NCBI RefSeq assembly: GCF_037392515.1
Contig: NC_090291.1
Coordinates: 44,001,001 to 44,065,000 of the forward strand
Direction: 5' to 3'
Source: Haliotis asinina
Taxonomy: Eukaryota > Mollusca > Gastropoda > Lepetellida > Haliotidae
Length of the DNA: 64,000 nt
A program made the translations under genes and the position numbers. Below, one piece after another: positions 43,202 through 55,135 of the stretch. The notes under the pieces were generated by a model. That model was not told the DNA's origin, made no database searches, and saw nothing but the letters and a program-made list of their open reading frames with translations. Each line of letters begins with the position of its first letter. Within the stretch, counting starts at the first letter, position 1.

Positions 43202-45115
43202 CTGCTATGTATACTTTGACTTCCCCCTATTATCATTGTAAAACTTCCCATCCCACCTGCTATGTATACTTTGGCTTCCTCCTATTATCATTGTAAAACT
43301 TCCCTCCCCATCTGCTATGTACACCTTGACCTCCCTCTATTATCATTGTAAAACTTCCCTCCCCATCTGCTATGTACACCTTGACCTCCCTCTATTATCA
43401 TTGTAAAACTTCCCACCCCACCTGCTATGTACACCTTGACCTCCCTCTATTATCATTGTAAAACTTCCATCCCCATCTGCTATGTACACCTTGACCTCCC
43501 TCTATTATCATTGTAAAACTTCCCACCCCACCTGCTATGTACACCTTGACCTCCCTCTATTATCATTGTAAAACTTCCCACCCCATCTGCTATGTACACC
43601 TTGACCTCCCTCTATTATCATTGTAAAACTTCCCACCCCATCTGCTATGTACACCTTGACCTCCCTCTATTATCACTGTAAAACTTCCCTCCCCATCTGC
43701 TATGTACACCTTGACCTCCCTCTATTATCATTGTAAAACTTCCCACCCCACCTGCTATGTACACCTTGACCTCCCTCTATTATCATTGTAAAACTTCCCT
43801 CCCCACCTGCTATGTACACCTTGACCTCCCTCTATTATCATTGTAAAACTTCCCTCCCCACCTGCTATGTACATCTTGACTTCCCCCTATTATCATTGTA
43901 AAACTTCCCTCCCCATCTGCTATGTACACCTTGACCTCCCTCTATTATCATTGTAAAACTTCCCTCCCCATCTGCTATGTACACCTTGACCTCCCTCTAT
44001 TATCACTGTAAAACTTCCCTCCCCATCTGCTATGTACACCTTGACCTCCCTCTATTATCATTGTAAAACTTCCCTCCCCATCTGCTATGTACACCTTGAC
44101 CTCCCTCTATTATCACTGTAAAACTTCCCTCCCCATCTGCTATGTACACCTTGACCTCCCTCTATTATCACTGTAAAACTTCCCTCCCGACCTGCTATGT
44201 ACACCTTGACCTCCCTCTATTATCATTGTAAAACTTCCCTCCCCATCTGCTATGTACACCTTGACCTCCCTCTATTATCACTGTAAAACTTCCCTCCCCA
44301 TCTGCTATGTACACCTTGACCTCCCTCTATTATCATTGTAAAACTTCCCTCCCCACCTGCTATGTATACCTTGACCTCCCTCTATTATCATTGTAAAACT
44401 TCCCTCCCCATCTGCTATGTACACCTTGACCTCCCTCTATTATCATTGTAAAACTTCCCTCCCCACCTGCTATGTACACCTTGACCTCCCTCTATTATCA
44501 CTGTAAAACTTCCCTCCCCATCTGCTATGTACACCTTGACCTCCCTCTATTATCATTGTAAAACTTCCCACCCCACCTGCTATGTACACCTTGACCTCCC
44601 TCTATTATCATTGTAAAACTTCCATCCCCATCTGCTATGTACACCTTGACCTCCCTCTATTAATAATCACTGTAAAACTTCCCTCCCCACCTGCTATGTA
44701 CACCTTGACCTCCCTCTATTATCATTGTAAAACTTCCCTCCCCACCTGCTATGTACATCTTGACTTCCCCCTATTATCATTGTAAAACTTCCCACCCCAC
44801 CTGCTATGTATACCTTGGCTTCCCCCTATTATCATTGTAAAACTTCCCTCCCCATCTGCTATGTACACCTTGACTTCCCCACATTATCATTGTAAAACTT
44901 CCCACCCTACCTGCTATGTACACCTTGGCTTCCTCCTATTATCACTGTATTACTTCCCACCCCACCTGCTATGTATACCCTGGCTCCCTCCTGTTATCAT
45001 TGTATTACTGCCCACCCCATCTGCTATGTACACCTTGTTCTACCCTGGCTTCCTCCCAGTTGTCATTGTATTATTACCTACTCCATCCGCTATGTATACC
45101 TTGTTCCGCCTCCTC
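43202..45115. repeat. 55-bp minisatellite, about 35 copies
   Basis: The marker 'CTGCTATGTACACCTTGAC' recurs every 55 bp from 43202. Central copies differ at only a few fixed positions (CCCCATC/CCCCACC, ATCATTG/ATCACTG), while the last units diverge. 55 is not a multiple of 3 and the reading is low-complexity, so it is not coding. Confidence 0.93.
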
Positions 45116-45221
45116 AACATTGGCCTTCTCCCATTGTTATTGTATTATGACCTATTCCATTGTTGTCATTGTTAATCCCTTTGATGCATTCCCTTATGTG
45201 GTCTTACTTAATCCCTGTTAC

Positions 45222-45250
45222 CAGAGACCATATCTATTATATGGTCTCTG
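45222..45250. repeat. 29-bp palindrome matching the TIR of the 53.3-kb element
   Basis: 'CAGAGACCATAT', a 5-bp spacer, then the exact reverse complement. The arm equals the terminus of the transposon at 53262-54113, so this is probably an almost fully deleted relative. Confidence 0.65.
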
Positions 45251-46284
45251 CTGATACATGTATAAAATCCAGTTCTGTGCTGTATTGCTCTTCTCTTGCT
45301 TGATAAAAGTACAAGAGGCTATACCAAAACATCACACCATATAAATAAAGAAGTTGTTATCCATAAAGATATATACTTTTCCGTTAAAAATATCAGCAAA
45401 CTTGGAAAAATGTGTCTTTTTACACTGGAAGTTATCACTTCAATATAGTTTCATAACGAAGTACTTTGTTAAGTAACTCCACACAGTTGGAAATTCTCAA
45501 ATATGTACATAGGTTTATCATAAAATATTTCAATGAGCATACTTTTTCTTGTTTCTGAATGCACCACAAACTCACAAATGTTACACTATTTCTCAGATCA
45601 GTCATGTTAGTGTCCACTGATACAAGAGCACTATTGGTATAAACATTTTACTTTGTTTACCAATCTGTTTCTTCTAGCAATAAAAATATGTTTAAACAAA
45701 AAAAAAAAAAAAAAATCCCATTACAGGTCTTTGGAAAATACAACGTTCAGTCCCTCAAGGTATAAACATTTTCGTATCTGCATACAGGCTTTTCCATTTT
45801 CGCCCATAGTACTAAAACAACTTATGTATGCTTGAAGACATCATTGGTGAAGTTATCAAACATCAAGGAAAGGTCAGGTCCAAATATATATTGAATAAAT
45901 ATTAGTTGTAAAGAATGAAAAAATGTGTTACTCTGTGACTTCATTCAACTTCCTTCTAAATATACACCACTGACTAGAAACTTCAGTATCAACACATCAA
46001 ATGAAAAGTATACATATATTCTAATCTTGTCAGTGAAATAATCAGTTTATCAAGTAAACATGATTAAAACAAATGAAAAAAGAAAAGTTATCTGTATCAC
46101 TTCATACAAACATGAATTAAAATATGCAAAATGTACGCAAACACAATATTTCTGTAATACTGCATAGTGATCCATATTCGAAATTTGTGATAAGGTTTCA
46201 CAGGATGTTTGTGGGAAAACAAATGAAAGACAGCTATGACAGTGTTCTACATAAAATTGTTCAGAAAAACAAATGTACAAATCA

Positions 46285-46495
46285 TCATTATGAATACACA
46301 ATGCCATTCAGAAAAGTGGTCAAATGTAACGTCAAATTTTTATGATTACACTTTCTATGTAAAGTACAGATTCTAGTACTTTTGCTGGGTTAAGTTCCAT
46401 CTGGGATTCAAACCCACACTCTCTGTGTCATGCACCTAATCGACAGCACACAAACTCAGCTGCTTAACCCACTCAGCTACCACAGCCTCCCCAAA
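46285..46495 (-). repeat. SINE family C, near full length
   Basis: On the minus strand it starts with a tRNA-like head ('GGTAGCTGAGTGGGTTAAGC', then a B-box-like 'GGGTTTGAATCCCAG') and ends at 'GGCATTGTGTATT'. Best copy of this family in the window. Confidence 0.75.
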
Positions 46496-47410
46496 ATGGA
46501 GGTTGGAGGACTCATAGTCTAGACTGTACCGTATTTATAACAATAGCAGCCCTGCTCCTACAAGTGTCCTATCCAACTTCTGACCAGTCTGTGATATGGT
46601 TTTGCTTTTCACATGTAAACACAACACAGCAACACAGATGGTAATGTTACTGCCCAGTATCTATTCACAGAACTCCAGATAAGACTTAGTTCATGTGGGT
46701 ACTGCACCCACTGTTTTTTGGGAGTGGGTATTATATTGATGGTGAGTGGGTATTTCATTATCTCTTACCCACTGCTTCAAATATGAGACAGACAGACAGA
46801 CAGACAAACTGTAAGTGTGTGGGTATTTAATGATTTTACTCACTTAAGTATATGTCATTGAGCAGGTTTACTTAGCAGGTTTGTGCTACTATACCGAATC
46901 TAAACTAACTTAAAGATAATGGAATATGATTTTTTTAAATTGCTCATCCTGAACTTACACTATGACACCAGTCCTATACTAACAATACAAGTTCATAGCA
47001 ATCAATGTCTTTTTCATTACGAAAGTGATTTTTGTAAAATATTCTGTACGCATATATGTTTTAAACTTTTAGCGTATCTGACATTTTAAATGTGTAATTT
47101 GTCCATAACAATTATTTTTCAATGCATAATTTGAAATTTTCTTTGCATATTCTACCTGTATAGAAAAAAATCTGCACCCCTGCATTCAAATACTTCCAGT
47201 TTGCTCAACGATCACGTGACATCTATTTTCAACCATTTGATCTTTGAGAATAAATTTACATCATGTCTGGTTTGATTATCAAGTCCTCCACAACCAGGAC
47301 ACACTAAGTATTTTTGTGTAGATATGCCCTTGCAGTAATCATGAAGTAAACCGAGAAAGGACATCTGGAGTAATAGTCAATCAAGAGGCTAGTCTGTGCT
47401 CATATGTGCA

Positions 47411-50400
47411 TCATAAACTGGACTTGAATGTTCTCATGACTCCCTCCTGGGCTACCGACATGGCTAGTGTGCCGTCTCTCTTCCACAGTCGACCAAGCGT
47501 TATTGCCCGCCCATCACCTGAGAAAGGCAAAGGGTTAGAAACTAGTTTAGATATGATGTAAATGAGTGAATATTGCTCAGTGCTACTGTCAGTTATAATA
47601 AATCACTGGGCAGTGGGGTAGCCAAGTGGTTAAAGCTGTCACTCGTCACACCATATATGACATGGGTTTGATTCCCTTCATGTGGTACAATGTGTGAAGC
47701 CTATTTCTGGAGTCCCTACATTGCTGGAATATGGCTAAAAGTAGCATAAAACTAAACTCACTACACTCGAACCATATCACAGATAACTATTAACAGACAT
47801 CATGGCTTAGGTACAATGATCAAGATCATTATCTAACATAAACATGGATTGAGCGGTAGGGCTGCAACGTATAGTGTTCATGACTGAACCAGTAAATACC
47901 AGTAAACCAGTTATTTTTCGCAGCCCTAATCCCTAGTAAAATATTTGGTCCCGATTCTGTAAACAGTTTTCTATTCTGCATAACACTGGGTAATAATATT
48001 CTAATTGTCCCACTGATGAAGGACTGAAATACTGCTCAAAATTCAATCTTTTTGACAGGCTGTAGCTAATATGCCATCATGATAACCAAAAAATCAACAT
48101 GAAACAAAATGGGTGTCCTTTTACGTCATGTGAGTAGTATATATATGGCAGACAATATTCATACTTGGTGGGGCGATGGGGTAGCCTAGTGGTAAAGCGT
48201 TCGCTCGTCATGCTGAAGACCCTACGTTCGATTCCCCACATGGGTACAATATGTGAAGTCCATTTTCTGGTGTCCCCGGCCGTGATATTGCTGGAATATT
48301 GCTAAAAGTGGCGTAAAACTCACTCACTCACTCACTCACTCAACCACCCACCCACCCATCCATCCATCCATCCATCCATCTTTGGTTCCGTTCCAGCAAA
48401 TACCCTGGACGCATCTGCTTATACAGCCTGAATACTCGAGGACAACTAATAGGCTAATATCCCTTTTACTTCATCTTAATAATTTCATTGCCAACATGCC
48501 AAAAGCAGTCTTAGTGTTAAGACAATGGTAAGTCCATTCATCTAACAAAGACTTCCGATGGTCACAGTACTATGATTGCTTTGTGTTAGTACCATGACAA
48601 TATAAATGAAAGTTATGCTTGCCAACTTACCACAATGTGGACACTCCTTCTCATAGAGCATCCATTCATCTATACGGAACGGGTTATGGAACCATACAGA
48701 GTGATCCAGCGATGTCATGAACATCCTACTTCTACTTTTCTCTCCATGGATTGCACCAGGGAAGGTTGCGACATCCAGGATAGAGTCAGATAGATAAACA
48801 GCTACACAATGATGTATCCTGTAGTCATCACCTGGTGAGTAGACAGTAACACAGCTACACTCCTGACAGACAGCTACACAATAATGACATACAGCTACAC
48901 TCCTGACAGAAAACTACATATCCCTGACAGATGCTTACACACTCCTGACAGACAGCTACCTACCTAACAGACAGCTACACACTCCTGACAGACAGCTACA
49001 CACTCCTGACACGACAGCTACACACCCATGACATACACCTACATTCCAGACAGACAGCTACACACACCTCAGTGCTTCACTCCTGACTGACAGCTACACA
49101 CCCTTGACAGCTTCACTCCTGCCATACAAGTATTTTCCCGATACGAGGGGATGTCAATAAGTTTTGAGCCTTGAGCACATTTCATACCCAGGTGCCACAG
49201 CCTATGGTGTGACATTGAACCTTGGGGCTTAGCTGATGTGATATATAAGTTTTGGTATCCTACTCTCAGAAGTTATTGAAAAGCTCACATTGACAGAAAG
49301 AGACCTCCCTCACGGCAGTGAAACTGATTAAAATTGAGTATAGAGCAGTAATTAAGTTTTTAGTTCTTGAAGAAACTCGGCGAAGAACATTGGAGAAATG
49401 CTTTCAGCATTTCATGGGAAGTCTTCCCCTTCATCTGCTACCATCAAACGATGGGTCAATGAATTTAAGCATGGTAGAGAGAGTCTTGAAGATGACCCCT
49501 GCCCAGGTCTCCCAACAACAAGCACTAGTCAGGAAAACATTGACAGAGTGCATAGACTTGTGCTGGAAAATCGTCGGATCACACTCCACGAGTTAGAGGA
49601 AACCACAGGCATTTCACAAGGATGTGTCAAGTACAATTCTTCATGAACATCTCGTCATGTCTAAGGTGTGCGCAAGATGGGTGCCAAGAATGCTTACAGA
49701 TGAAATGAAGCAAACAAGGGTCACCATAAGCAACTCCATGCTAACCAGATACAACAAGAATCCAGAAGATTTTCACTTTAGGCTAGTAACCTGTGATGAA
49801 ACCTGGATCCACCACTATGATCCTGAGAGCAAACAAGAATCCATGGAATGGAAACATGTCACTTCTCCCAGGACCAAAAAGTTCAAAGCCTCCAGATCAG
49901 TGCAGAAGGTAATGGCAACAGTCTTCTGGGATAGCAAAGACGTCATCCACATAGATTACTTACCAAAAGGAAGAACAATGAAGGTGGAATATTATGCTAA
50001 CTTGTTGAGGCAAGTGCGACAGTCAATCAAGGAGTAGCGCCAGGGCAAGATCAGATGTGGTATTCTTCTACATCAAGACAATGCTCCAGTACACCTCTCT
50101 CGCGTTGCAGCCGCTGCTGTCCAGGAATGCGGGTACGAAATCTTGCAGCATCCCCCCTACTCTCAAGACCTGGCACCAGGCGATTACCATCTGTTCCCAA
50201 ATCTCAAATAACACTTGCGTGGTTGTAGATTTCAGGATGATAATGAGCTTATTGTTGCTACTGAGGCTTGGTTTGAGGACCAAAATGGCGCCTTCTACAG
50301 AGATGGCATCAGTGTCTGGCAGAAAAGATGGCACAAGTGTCTTGACTCACAAGGGGACTATGTTGAAAAATAAATGCGGTTCATACCAATATTTTGTGTT

Positions 50401-52129
50401 TTTCTATGCAAGGCTCAAAACTTATTGACATCCCCTCGTAGCTCACTCCTGACAGACAAGTACACAGCTGACAGACAGCTACATCCCTGAAAGTAAGATA
50501 CACACAGCTGACAGACGGCTACTCTACCCTCAAAGACATCTACAAACCCCTCACTGACACCTACCTACCCCTGATATACAGCTACACGCTCCTGACAGAG
50601 AACTACACACAGCTGACAGCTAAACATTCCTGTACATAATGAAGTCAAGGGAGGTATTCACAACCTGGTACAGAAGTTAAGAGAGGTGTTCTTTATCAGT
50701 ACCTATATGTCCAACAGCCCGGACCCAGCTGTAGGAGATGGGAGCCATTGGTTCCTCTCTTGAAGTATACTGCACTTTCACTGGTCGTGTTTCAGTTGTC
50801 ACTTTTTCTGTCAGTTTCTTTTCTAAATATTGCTTCCTCCTTTCTGACACACTGTCTGACCTGGAAAATACGAGCTCCATCCTGATAATGTCATACATGA
50901 CCAAGGTGGGGATAGTTGAATCACATATATACACCTGTGAAATACAATATGATAAAAACATGTCACACCACAATATTCACACCACAAGAGATTTCTCACT
51001 ATCCATTAATGCTATGTGTATGGTGAAGAATATCTGTGTAAAACTAATGCCTTAAACAATGTTAATAAAAGAGCAGTAACATTATCACTCCTCTTTTAAA
51101 AACAATATTCATATTTATCTATTTAATACTTATTAAAATTTTTGAAGACTGACATTACCTTGACATATCATTTTAACGAATGTTTATTCCAGTCCTAGGT
51201 TAATTTAAAACCTAAATGAATGAATGAATGAATGAATGAATGAATGAATGAATGAATGAATGAATGAATGAATGAATGAATGAATGAATGAATGAATGAA
51301 TGCTACATTATTCCAGTTATATGGCAGCAGTCAGTAAATAATTGAGTCTGGACCAGACAGTCCAGTGATCAGTATCCTGAGCACTGTTCTAAGCAATTGG
51401 GATACAATGACATGTGTCAAACTAATCACGAAGACTGTCAGCTAGTTGCATCTTAAGACAAGCATGGGTTACTTAAGACCAACCAATTCTAAATTGGATC
51501 TGCACAGGGAATGAATGAACAAGCAAATGATCGACCGAATGGCTGAATGAATGAGACTGACTTCAGCTGCCTCTCCATGATTTCCAGATTAGACAGCAGT
51601 CCTTCTGGCCCCGGCACAACAGGCATGGAGTACTGGTGAGTGTAAAGGTCAGTCTCTGCTTTCTTGAAGGATGCCTGCATCGTGAAGATGGCTGCTCCAT
51701 CTTGTATGGCCTTGACATTGCGGTTGCAGTATGTCCGACCCTCACGCGTGTGGTCCACATAGTACAGGATGGGGGTGTCTGCACTTCCTAACATCAAAGA
51801 AAAACCATCAGAGATAATTGATGAACTATTCCTCCTTATTTCGGTTGATAATAATGTCAGTTTCTAATTTTCATTTACTAACTTTTACAATTAACATAAA
51901 ATGGCCTTACTATTGAAAAAATAATCACTGACTTTGGATAGTGTTATCTGAGAATGACATAAAAACCAGCTGAAATTTGGGTTTGATATATTTTCCTCCT
52001 TAGAGACACAAATTAATTTTCATTTGCTAAATTTCACAAGTAACATAAAATGTTCTTACTACTGAAAAAAATCAAAAACATTGGAGTGTTATCTGAAAAT
52101 GACATAAAAAAGCAGCTGATATCATGCAC

Positions 52130-52176
<47 letters not shown>

Positions 52177-54712
52177 CTTAACAATAAATAAGAGTTTAAG
52201 CTCTGCTTATTGCTAGCATTCCACACACCTCCCTTCAGGAAGTAGCAATGTACACTGTGGACATGGTGCTCGGCTGGAACTGTTGTGTAAGCTGCTCGCA
52301 AGGCATGTCCCACGACCTGACCTCCATACACTGACCTTGCCCCGGTTGGATGGAACAAATTTACACCCCTAAAAACATAAATGTGATCAGGAATGTGATC
52401 AGGAATGTGATCAGGAATGTGATCAGGATACCCGCAACACTAAACTTTTAGCTATGTAAATATATAACAAAATAAGTCATTACATATACATATATACTGT
52501 CTGCAATGGAAATAAAATATCTAGTCTATCACAGATTTACACTTTAACTAGCATTCAGTCATGGGACACTATTCATACCTTCAACAATATAAAATAAAAA
52601 TGGTCTATAGGTCGCATACAGTTGAAGGAAGATCACTATATTGGGGACCCTGGGGAGTTTTGCTACCTGTATGGACCTTAGCTGGATTAACATCATCACT
52701 TCAGCTGTTGGCAGTTAGACAAATTTAGCCATTAATTTAAACAAAGATAAATACTACCATAAATACAAAACATACTTGGTCAGATCAAAAATACTTTGAA
52801 AGACTTGGTCTTATATACCCTCTCTGGGAGACAATAATTTTAGAATATTTAAAATTCCTTCGAGGACACAGCCACCTGACAAGTGAGTGAATGTTTTACA
52901 CCCCACTCAGCAATATTCAAGTTATATCCCAGTGGTCTGTAGATAACTGAGACTGGACCAGACCATCCCGAGATCAACAGCATAAGTATCTATCTGCACA
53001 ACTGGGAACCGATGTGGTGAGTTAACCAAGTCAGTAAGCCTGAACACCCTATTCTGTTAGTTGCCTTTTATGACAAGCATGTGTTACTGAAGGTCAATAT
53101 TCTAACGCAACCCTTTACGTGTCTCCACCCTGACAAATAGTAATTGAGCACTTTGCATGATTAACAAAACAGAAAGCATATTGTTCAAATATGAGTTCCA
53201 CTGGCATAAGCCCATTTCAACTTTGAAAAAAAAATTGATGGTACAAGACAGTATATGTGAGCAGAGACCATATAATAGAGGGACGGCCCTCTCCAACAGT
53301 TCATCATTAAACATCAGCGCTACGGTCTGGCATGTAACTGATACACATCGACACCCTGCTGCTAACTTCCGGTTACCGGAACACATGCGCAGCAGATGCG
53401 CAGACATTCGCAAATGAACACTCTGGTAACCACGTAAACAATATTGCGTAATATCCGGACCGAGAGTTAATTCCTTAGCTGGATTTCACCGGCTGCGACT
53501 GACAGTCAAAGATTACATGAACAGCTCCAATAAACTGATTACAATAATCGTAATCTCTATCTTGTCTCTCAGAAGATGTCAACTTTTCAACTGTCGCACA
53601 TGTCAACTGACAAAATCGCTGAAAATGTGTATCGTTCGCGAAATCCGTGCCGTTTTAGGCCAGTCACGTAACAGTACTGTTGTCAATATCCCCGATGTTA
53701 GCTGAACTTCATCACATAACCTCTAGATTTTGTTTTAAGTATCCGTTGCCACTGGTTCGTGGTTCACTAAATGACGCTATTAGTCTCTGATTTTGATTTC
53801 ATATTAATTTGCGTAACTTTATGAAGCTGATAGTCGAAACGAAACACGATTACACGTTATCCAATAAAGGGTTATAGTAATGTTTGTTTGAATGCCAGTT
53901 TGGGGCTGACAGTGATAACGCTTTCGGAGCCGTACGGAGACAGAGGCACATTATAATATGTTTTTTTTTGCAAAGGAAAGCTACTCAGAACTACTAAAAC
54001 CATATAGTTGATTTTGTGACCATTTGACCGTTTCTTTCACAGTAGATTGAGAGGGAATGAAGCAATGACTTGAGAACTTGAACTTGTCATGATATTATAT
54101 TATATGGTCTCTGATGTGAGTGAGGATGTTGAATGAAGTTATACATAGCTTGCACCAATATTTCAGAAATATCATGGGGTGCGGAAGAAATGAACTTCAC
54201 ACATTGTACCCGTGTAAGGAGACAAAGGTGCCTATGATGCTTAGTCATGACAGCCGAATCAATTAACCAGTCTGGTCAAAGTCCGATCTAGCCATGTTAC
54301 CTACAAAACCGTTACCTACATAATTCACGAGTTCAACCATTATAAATTCCTTAGAGAATCTTTTAATCCTAATTACTCAAAAGTAAATGAAGATCCCTGC
54401 ATTTAAACAATACACAATGCCCCGTAATCAGAGACTCTTATGCTCTGTACATTGTCTTGACTAAGGTACCTGCATGGAGCTTAATATTTTATGTCCGTTT
54501 CACTCAGGGCTTTCTTACGGTAAAACTCAAAATCAACAGGTAAAGTGTCCACTACACAGGAATGACGTGTGGCATTAGTTAGGTTTAGTTGCTTAACGGA
54601 CTTTTCAAAGCTGAAACTACCTGTACAGATTCACGTCTATTTCTTCCAAATGGAGAAAAGAATCTGTTAAAATATTTTCATTACTTTTCACACAAGAGTC
54701 AGGGTCAGCCAT
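47411..54712 (-). CDS. ACOT8: Acyl-CoA thioesterase 8-like protein, copy 2 (six exons)
   Basis: Exons: 54621-54712, 52229-52368, 51562-51787, 50703-50860, 48631-48831 and 47411-47517; all GT-AG, in frame, 924 nt or 307 aa. Exons 2-4 have exactly the lengths of copy 1 (140, 226, 158 nt) and all intron phases match, so the two are duplicates. Exon 5 is 12 nt longer. Blocks: 'VYGGQVVGHALRAAY', 'HSVHCYFLKGG', '[12 protein letters not shown]', 'SLDHSVWFHNPF' and 'GTLAMSVAQEGVMR'. Asp248 and Gln296 match the catalytic positions of copy 1. The C-terminus is SSL, not SKL, so peroxisomal import may be weaker or lost. Exon 1 was found by its 'SFLHLEEIDVNLYR' block, like '[14 protein letters not shown]' of copy 1. 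Introns hold SINEs, a minisatellite, a mariner and a TIR element. Confidence 0.92.
47608..47765 (+). repeat. SINE family A
   Basis: 'GGGGTAGCCAAGTGGTTAAA', then 'GTGTGAAGCCTATTTCTGG' and the tail 'AAACTAAACTCACT'. In intron 5 of ACOT8 copy 2. Confidence 0.8.
48172..48345 (+). repeat. SINE family A, best copy
   Basis: A box 'GTAGCCTAGTGG', B box 'GTTCGATTCCCC', body 'GTGAAGTCCATTTTCTGG', tail 'GGAATATTGCTAAAAGTGGC' and a (CTCA)n end. It shows the whole layout of the family. Confidence 0.88.
48318..48380. repeat. Microsatellite (CTCA)n then (CCAT)n
   Basis: The SINE tail CTCA repeat passes into CACC and then CCAT repeats. Confidence 0.85.
49144..50438 (+). mobile_element. mariner transposon
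   Basis: 1295 bp with perfect 27-bp TIRs ('CGAGGGGATGTCAATAAGTT' and onward) and TA duplications at 49142-49143 and 50439-50440. Perfect ends and target suggest a fairly recent insertion, although the transposase is broken. Confidence 0.95.
49318..50373 (+). pseudogene. mariner transposase (frameshifts and stops)
   Basis: Readable in pieces: 'KLIKIEYRAVIKFLVLEET', 'RWVNEFKHGRESLEDDPCPG', 'VTCDETWIHHYDPES', 'LLHQDNAPVHLS' and 'PPYSQDLAPGDYHLF'. The last two place the second and third Asp 34 residues apart, the DD34D of mariners. Frame changes near 49400 and 49630 and a TAG at 50035-50037 inactivate it. Confidence 0.92.
51214..51302. repeat. (AATG)n microsatellite
   Basis: About 22 uninterrupted AATG units, directly abutting a SINE B end; GAGT/AATG-type runs often grow from such tails. 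Confidence 0.95.
51303..51480 (-). repeat. SINE family B
   Basis: 'GTAAATAATTGAGTCTGGAC' and 'CAATGACATGTGTCAAACTA' in reverse orientation. In intron 3 of ACOT8 copy 2, close to the exon 3 donor. Confidence 0.75.
52127..52176. repeat. (ATC)n microsatellite
   Basis: About 15 ATC units, 50 bp from the donor of ACOT8 copy 2 exon 2. Confidence 0.93.
52868..53100 (-). repeat. SINE family B
   Basis: 'GAGTGAATGTTTTACACCCC' tail, then 'CTGGGAACCGATGTGGTG'. In intron 1 of ACOT8 copy 2. Confidence 0.8.
53262..54113. mobile_element. Non-autonomous TIR transposon, 852 bp
   Basis: Termini 'CAGAGACCATATAATA' are inverted at both ends, and a 7-bp duplication ATGTGAG flanks the element (53255-53261 and 54114-54120). 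No transposase is encoded. The CAG start and 7-8-bp duplication suggest a hAT-like or related superfamily, but this is not certain. In intron 1 of ACOT8 copy 2. Confidence 0.82.
54140..54270 (-). repeat. SINE family A, diverged
   Basis: 'ACTTCACACATTGTACCCGT' in reverse orientation, with a weak remainder. Confidence 0.65.
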
Positions 54713-54874
54713 CTTCAAATATACTAAGAGAAGATAACTCTAATCCTGTTACCGTGTTTAAGTTTTCAAGTACGGTGAACGTTGTATCGATACGTGTGCG
54801 TTCGAAACTGACGAACAAAATCTTGTATTTTTGTTTCAAATGCACAACAGAATGTATATGACACGACCTGATGT

Positions 54875-55030
54875 CTTTTGGGATCGGGTGGTCAGGATTG
54901 CTGACTTTTCTGACACATGTGATTTCATCCCACGATTGCTTAGAAGTTAGAGTGATGCTCATGATGTTGATCACTGGATTGTCCAGACTCGATTGTCTAC
55001 AGGCCGCCTCCATTTACCTGGAATGTGACT
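54875..55030 (+). repeat. SINE family B, partial
   Basis: 'GGGATCGGGTGGTCAGGATT' and 'GATCACTGGATTGTCCAGAC'. Upstream of ACOT8 copy 2. Confidence 0.7.
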
Positions 55031-55135
55031 GAGTGAGGCATTACGGAACAAACAAAACACTTAATGTGTTTCTACACGGATACAGTTATCCATATCGAGG
55101 TATCCGATGTTACTTATAGGCTGAACAAGCAGCAT

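Larger units (their letters stand above)
45116..47410. other. Intergenic, 3' side of ACOT8 copy 2
   Basis: Holds a 29-bp palindrome (45222-45250), a poly-A run near 45700, a SINE C (46285-46495) and a (GACA)n run near 46787-46806. The 3' UTR of ACOT8 copy 2 lies at the right. No gene supported. Confidence 0.5.
48840..50640. repeat. ~21-bp minisatellite split by a mariner
   Basis: Units like 'CAGCTACACACTCCTGACAGA' occur at 48840-49135 and again at 50445-50640. The mariner at 49144-50438 sits between them, so it inserted into the array within intron 4 of ACOT8 copy 2. Confidence 0.8.

Noticed and set aside
44582-45254. ORFs encoding MYTLTSLYYHCKTS-type repeats
   Set aside because: They are readings of the 55-bp minisatellite, with a period not divisible by three and no other coding sign.
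53577-53670. Plus-strand peptide 'STDKIAENVYRS' resembling ACOT8 exon 1 ('[11 protein letters not shown]')
   Set aside because: It is on the wrong strand and lies inside the 852-bp TIR element. The true exon 1 of ACOT8 copy 2 was found at 54621-54712 with correct phase and donor.
54589-54861. 90-codon plus-strand ORF
   Set aside because: It is antisense to ACOT8 copy 2 exon 1, which has a better-supported structure.
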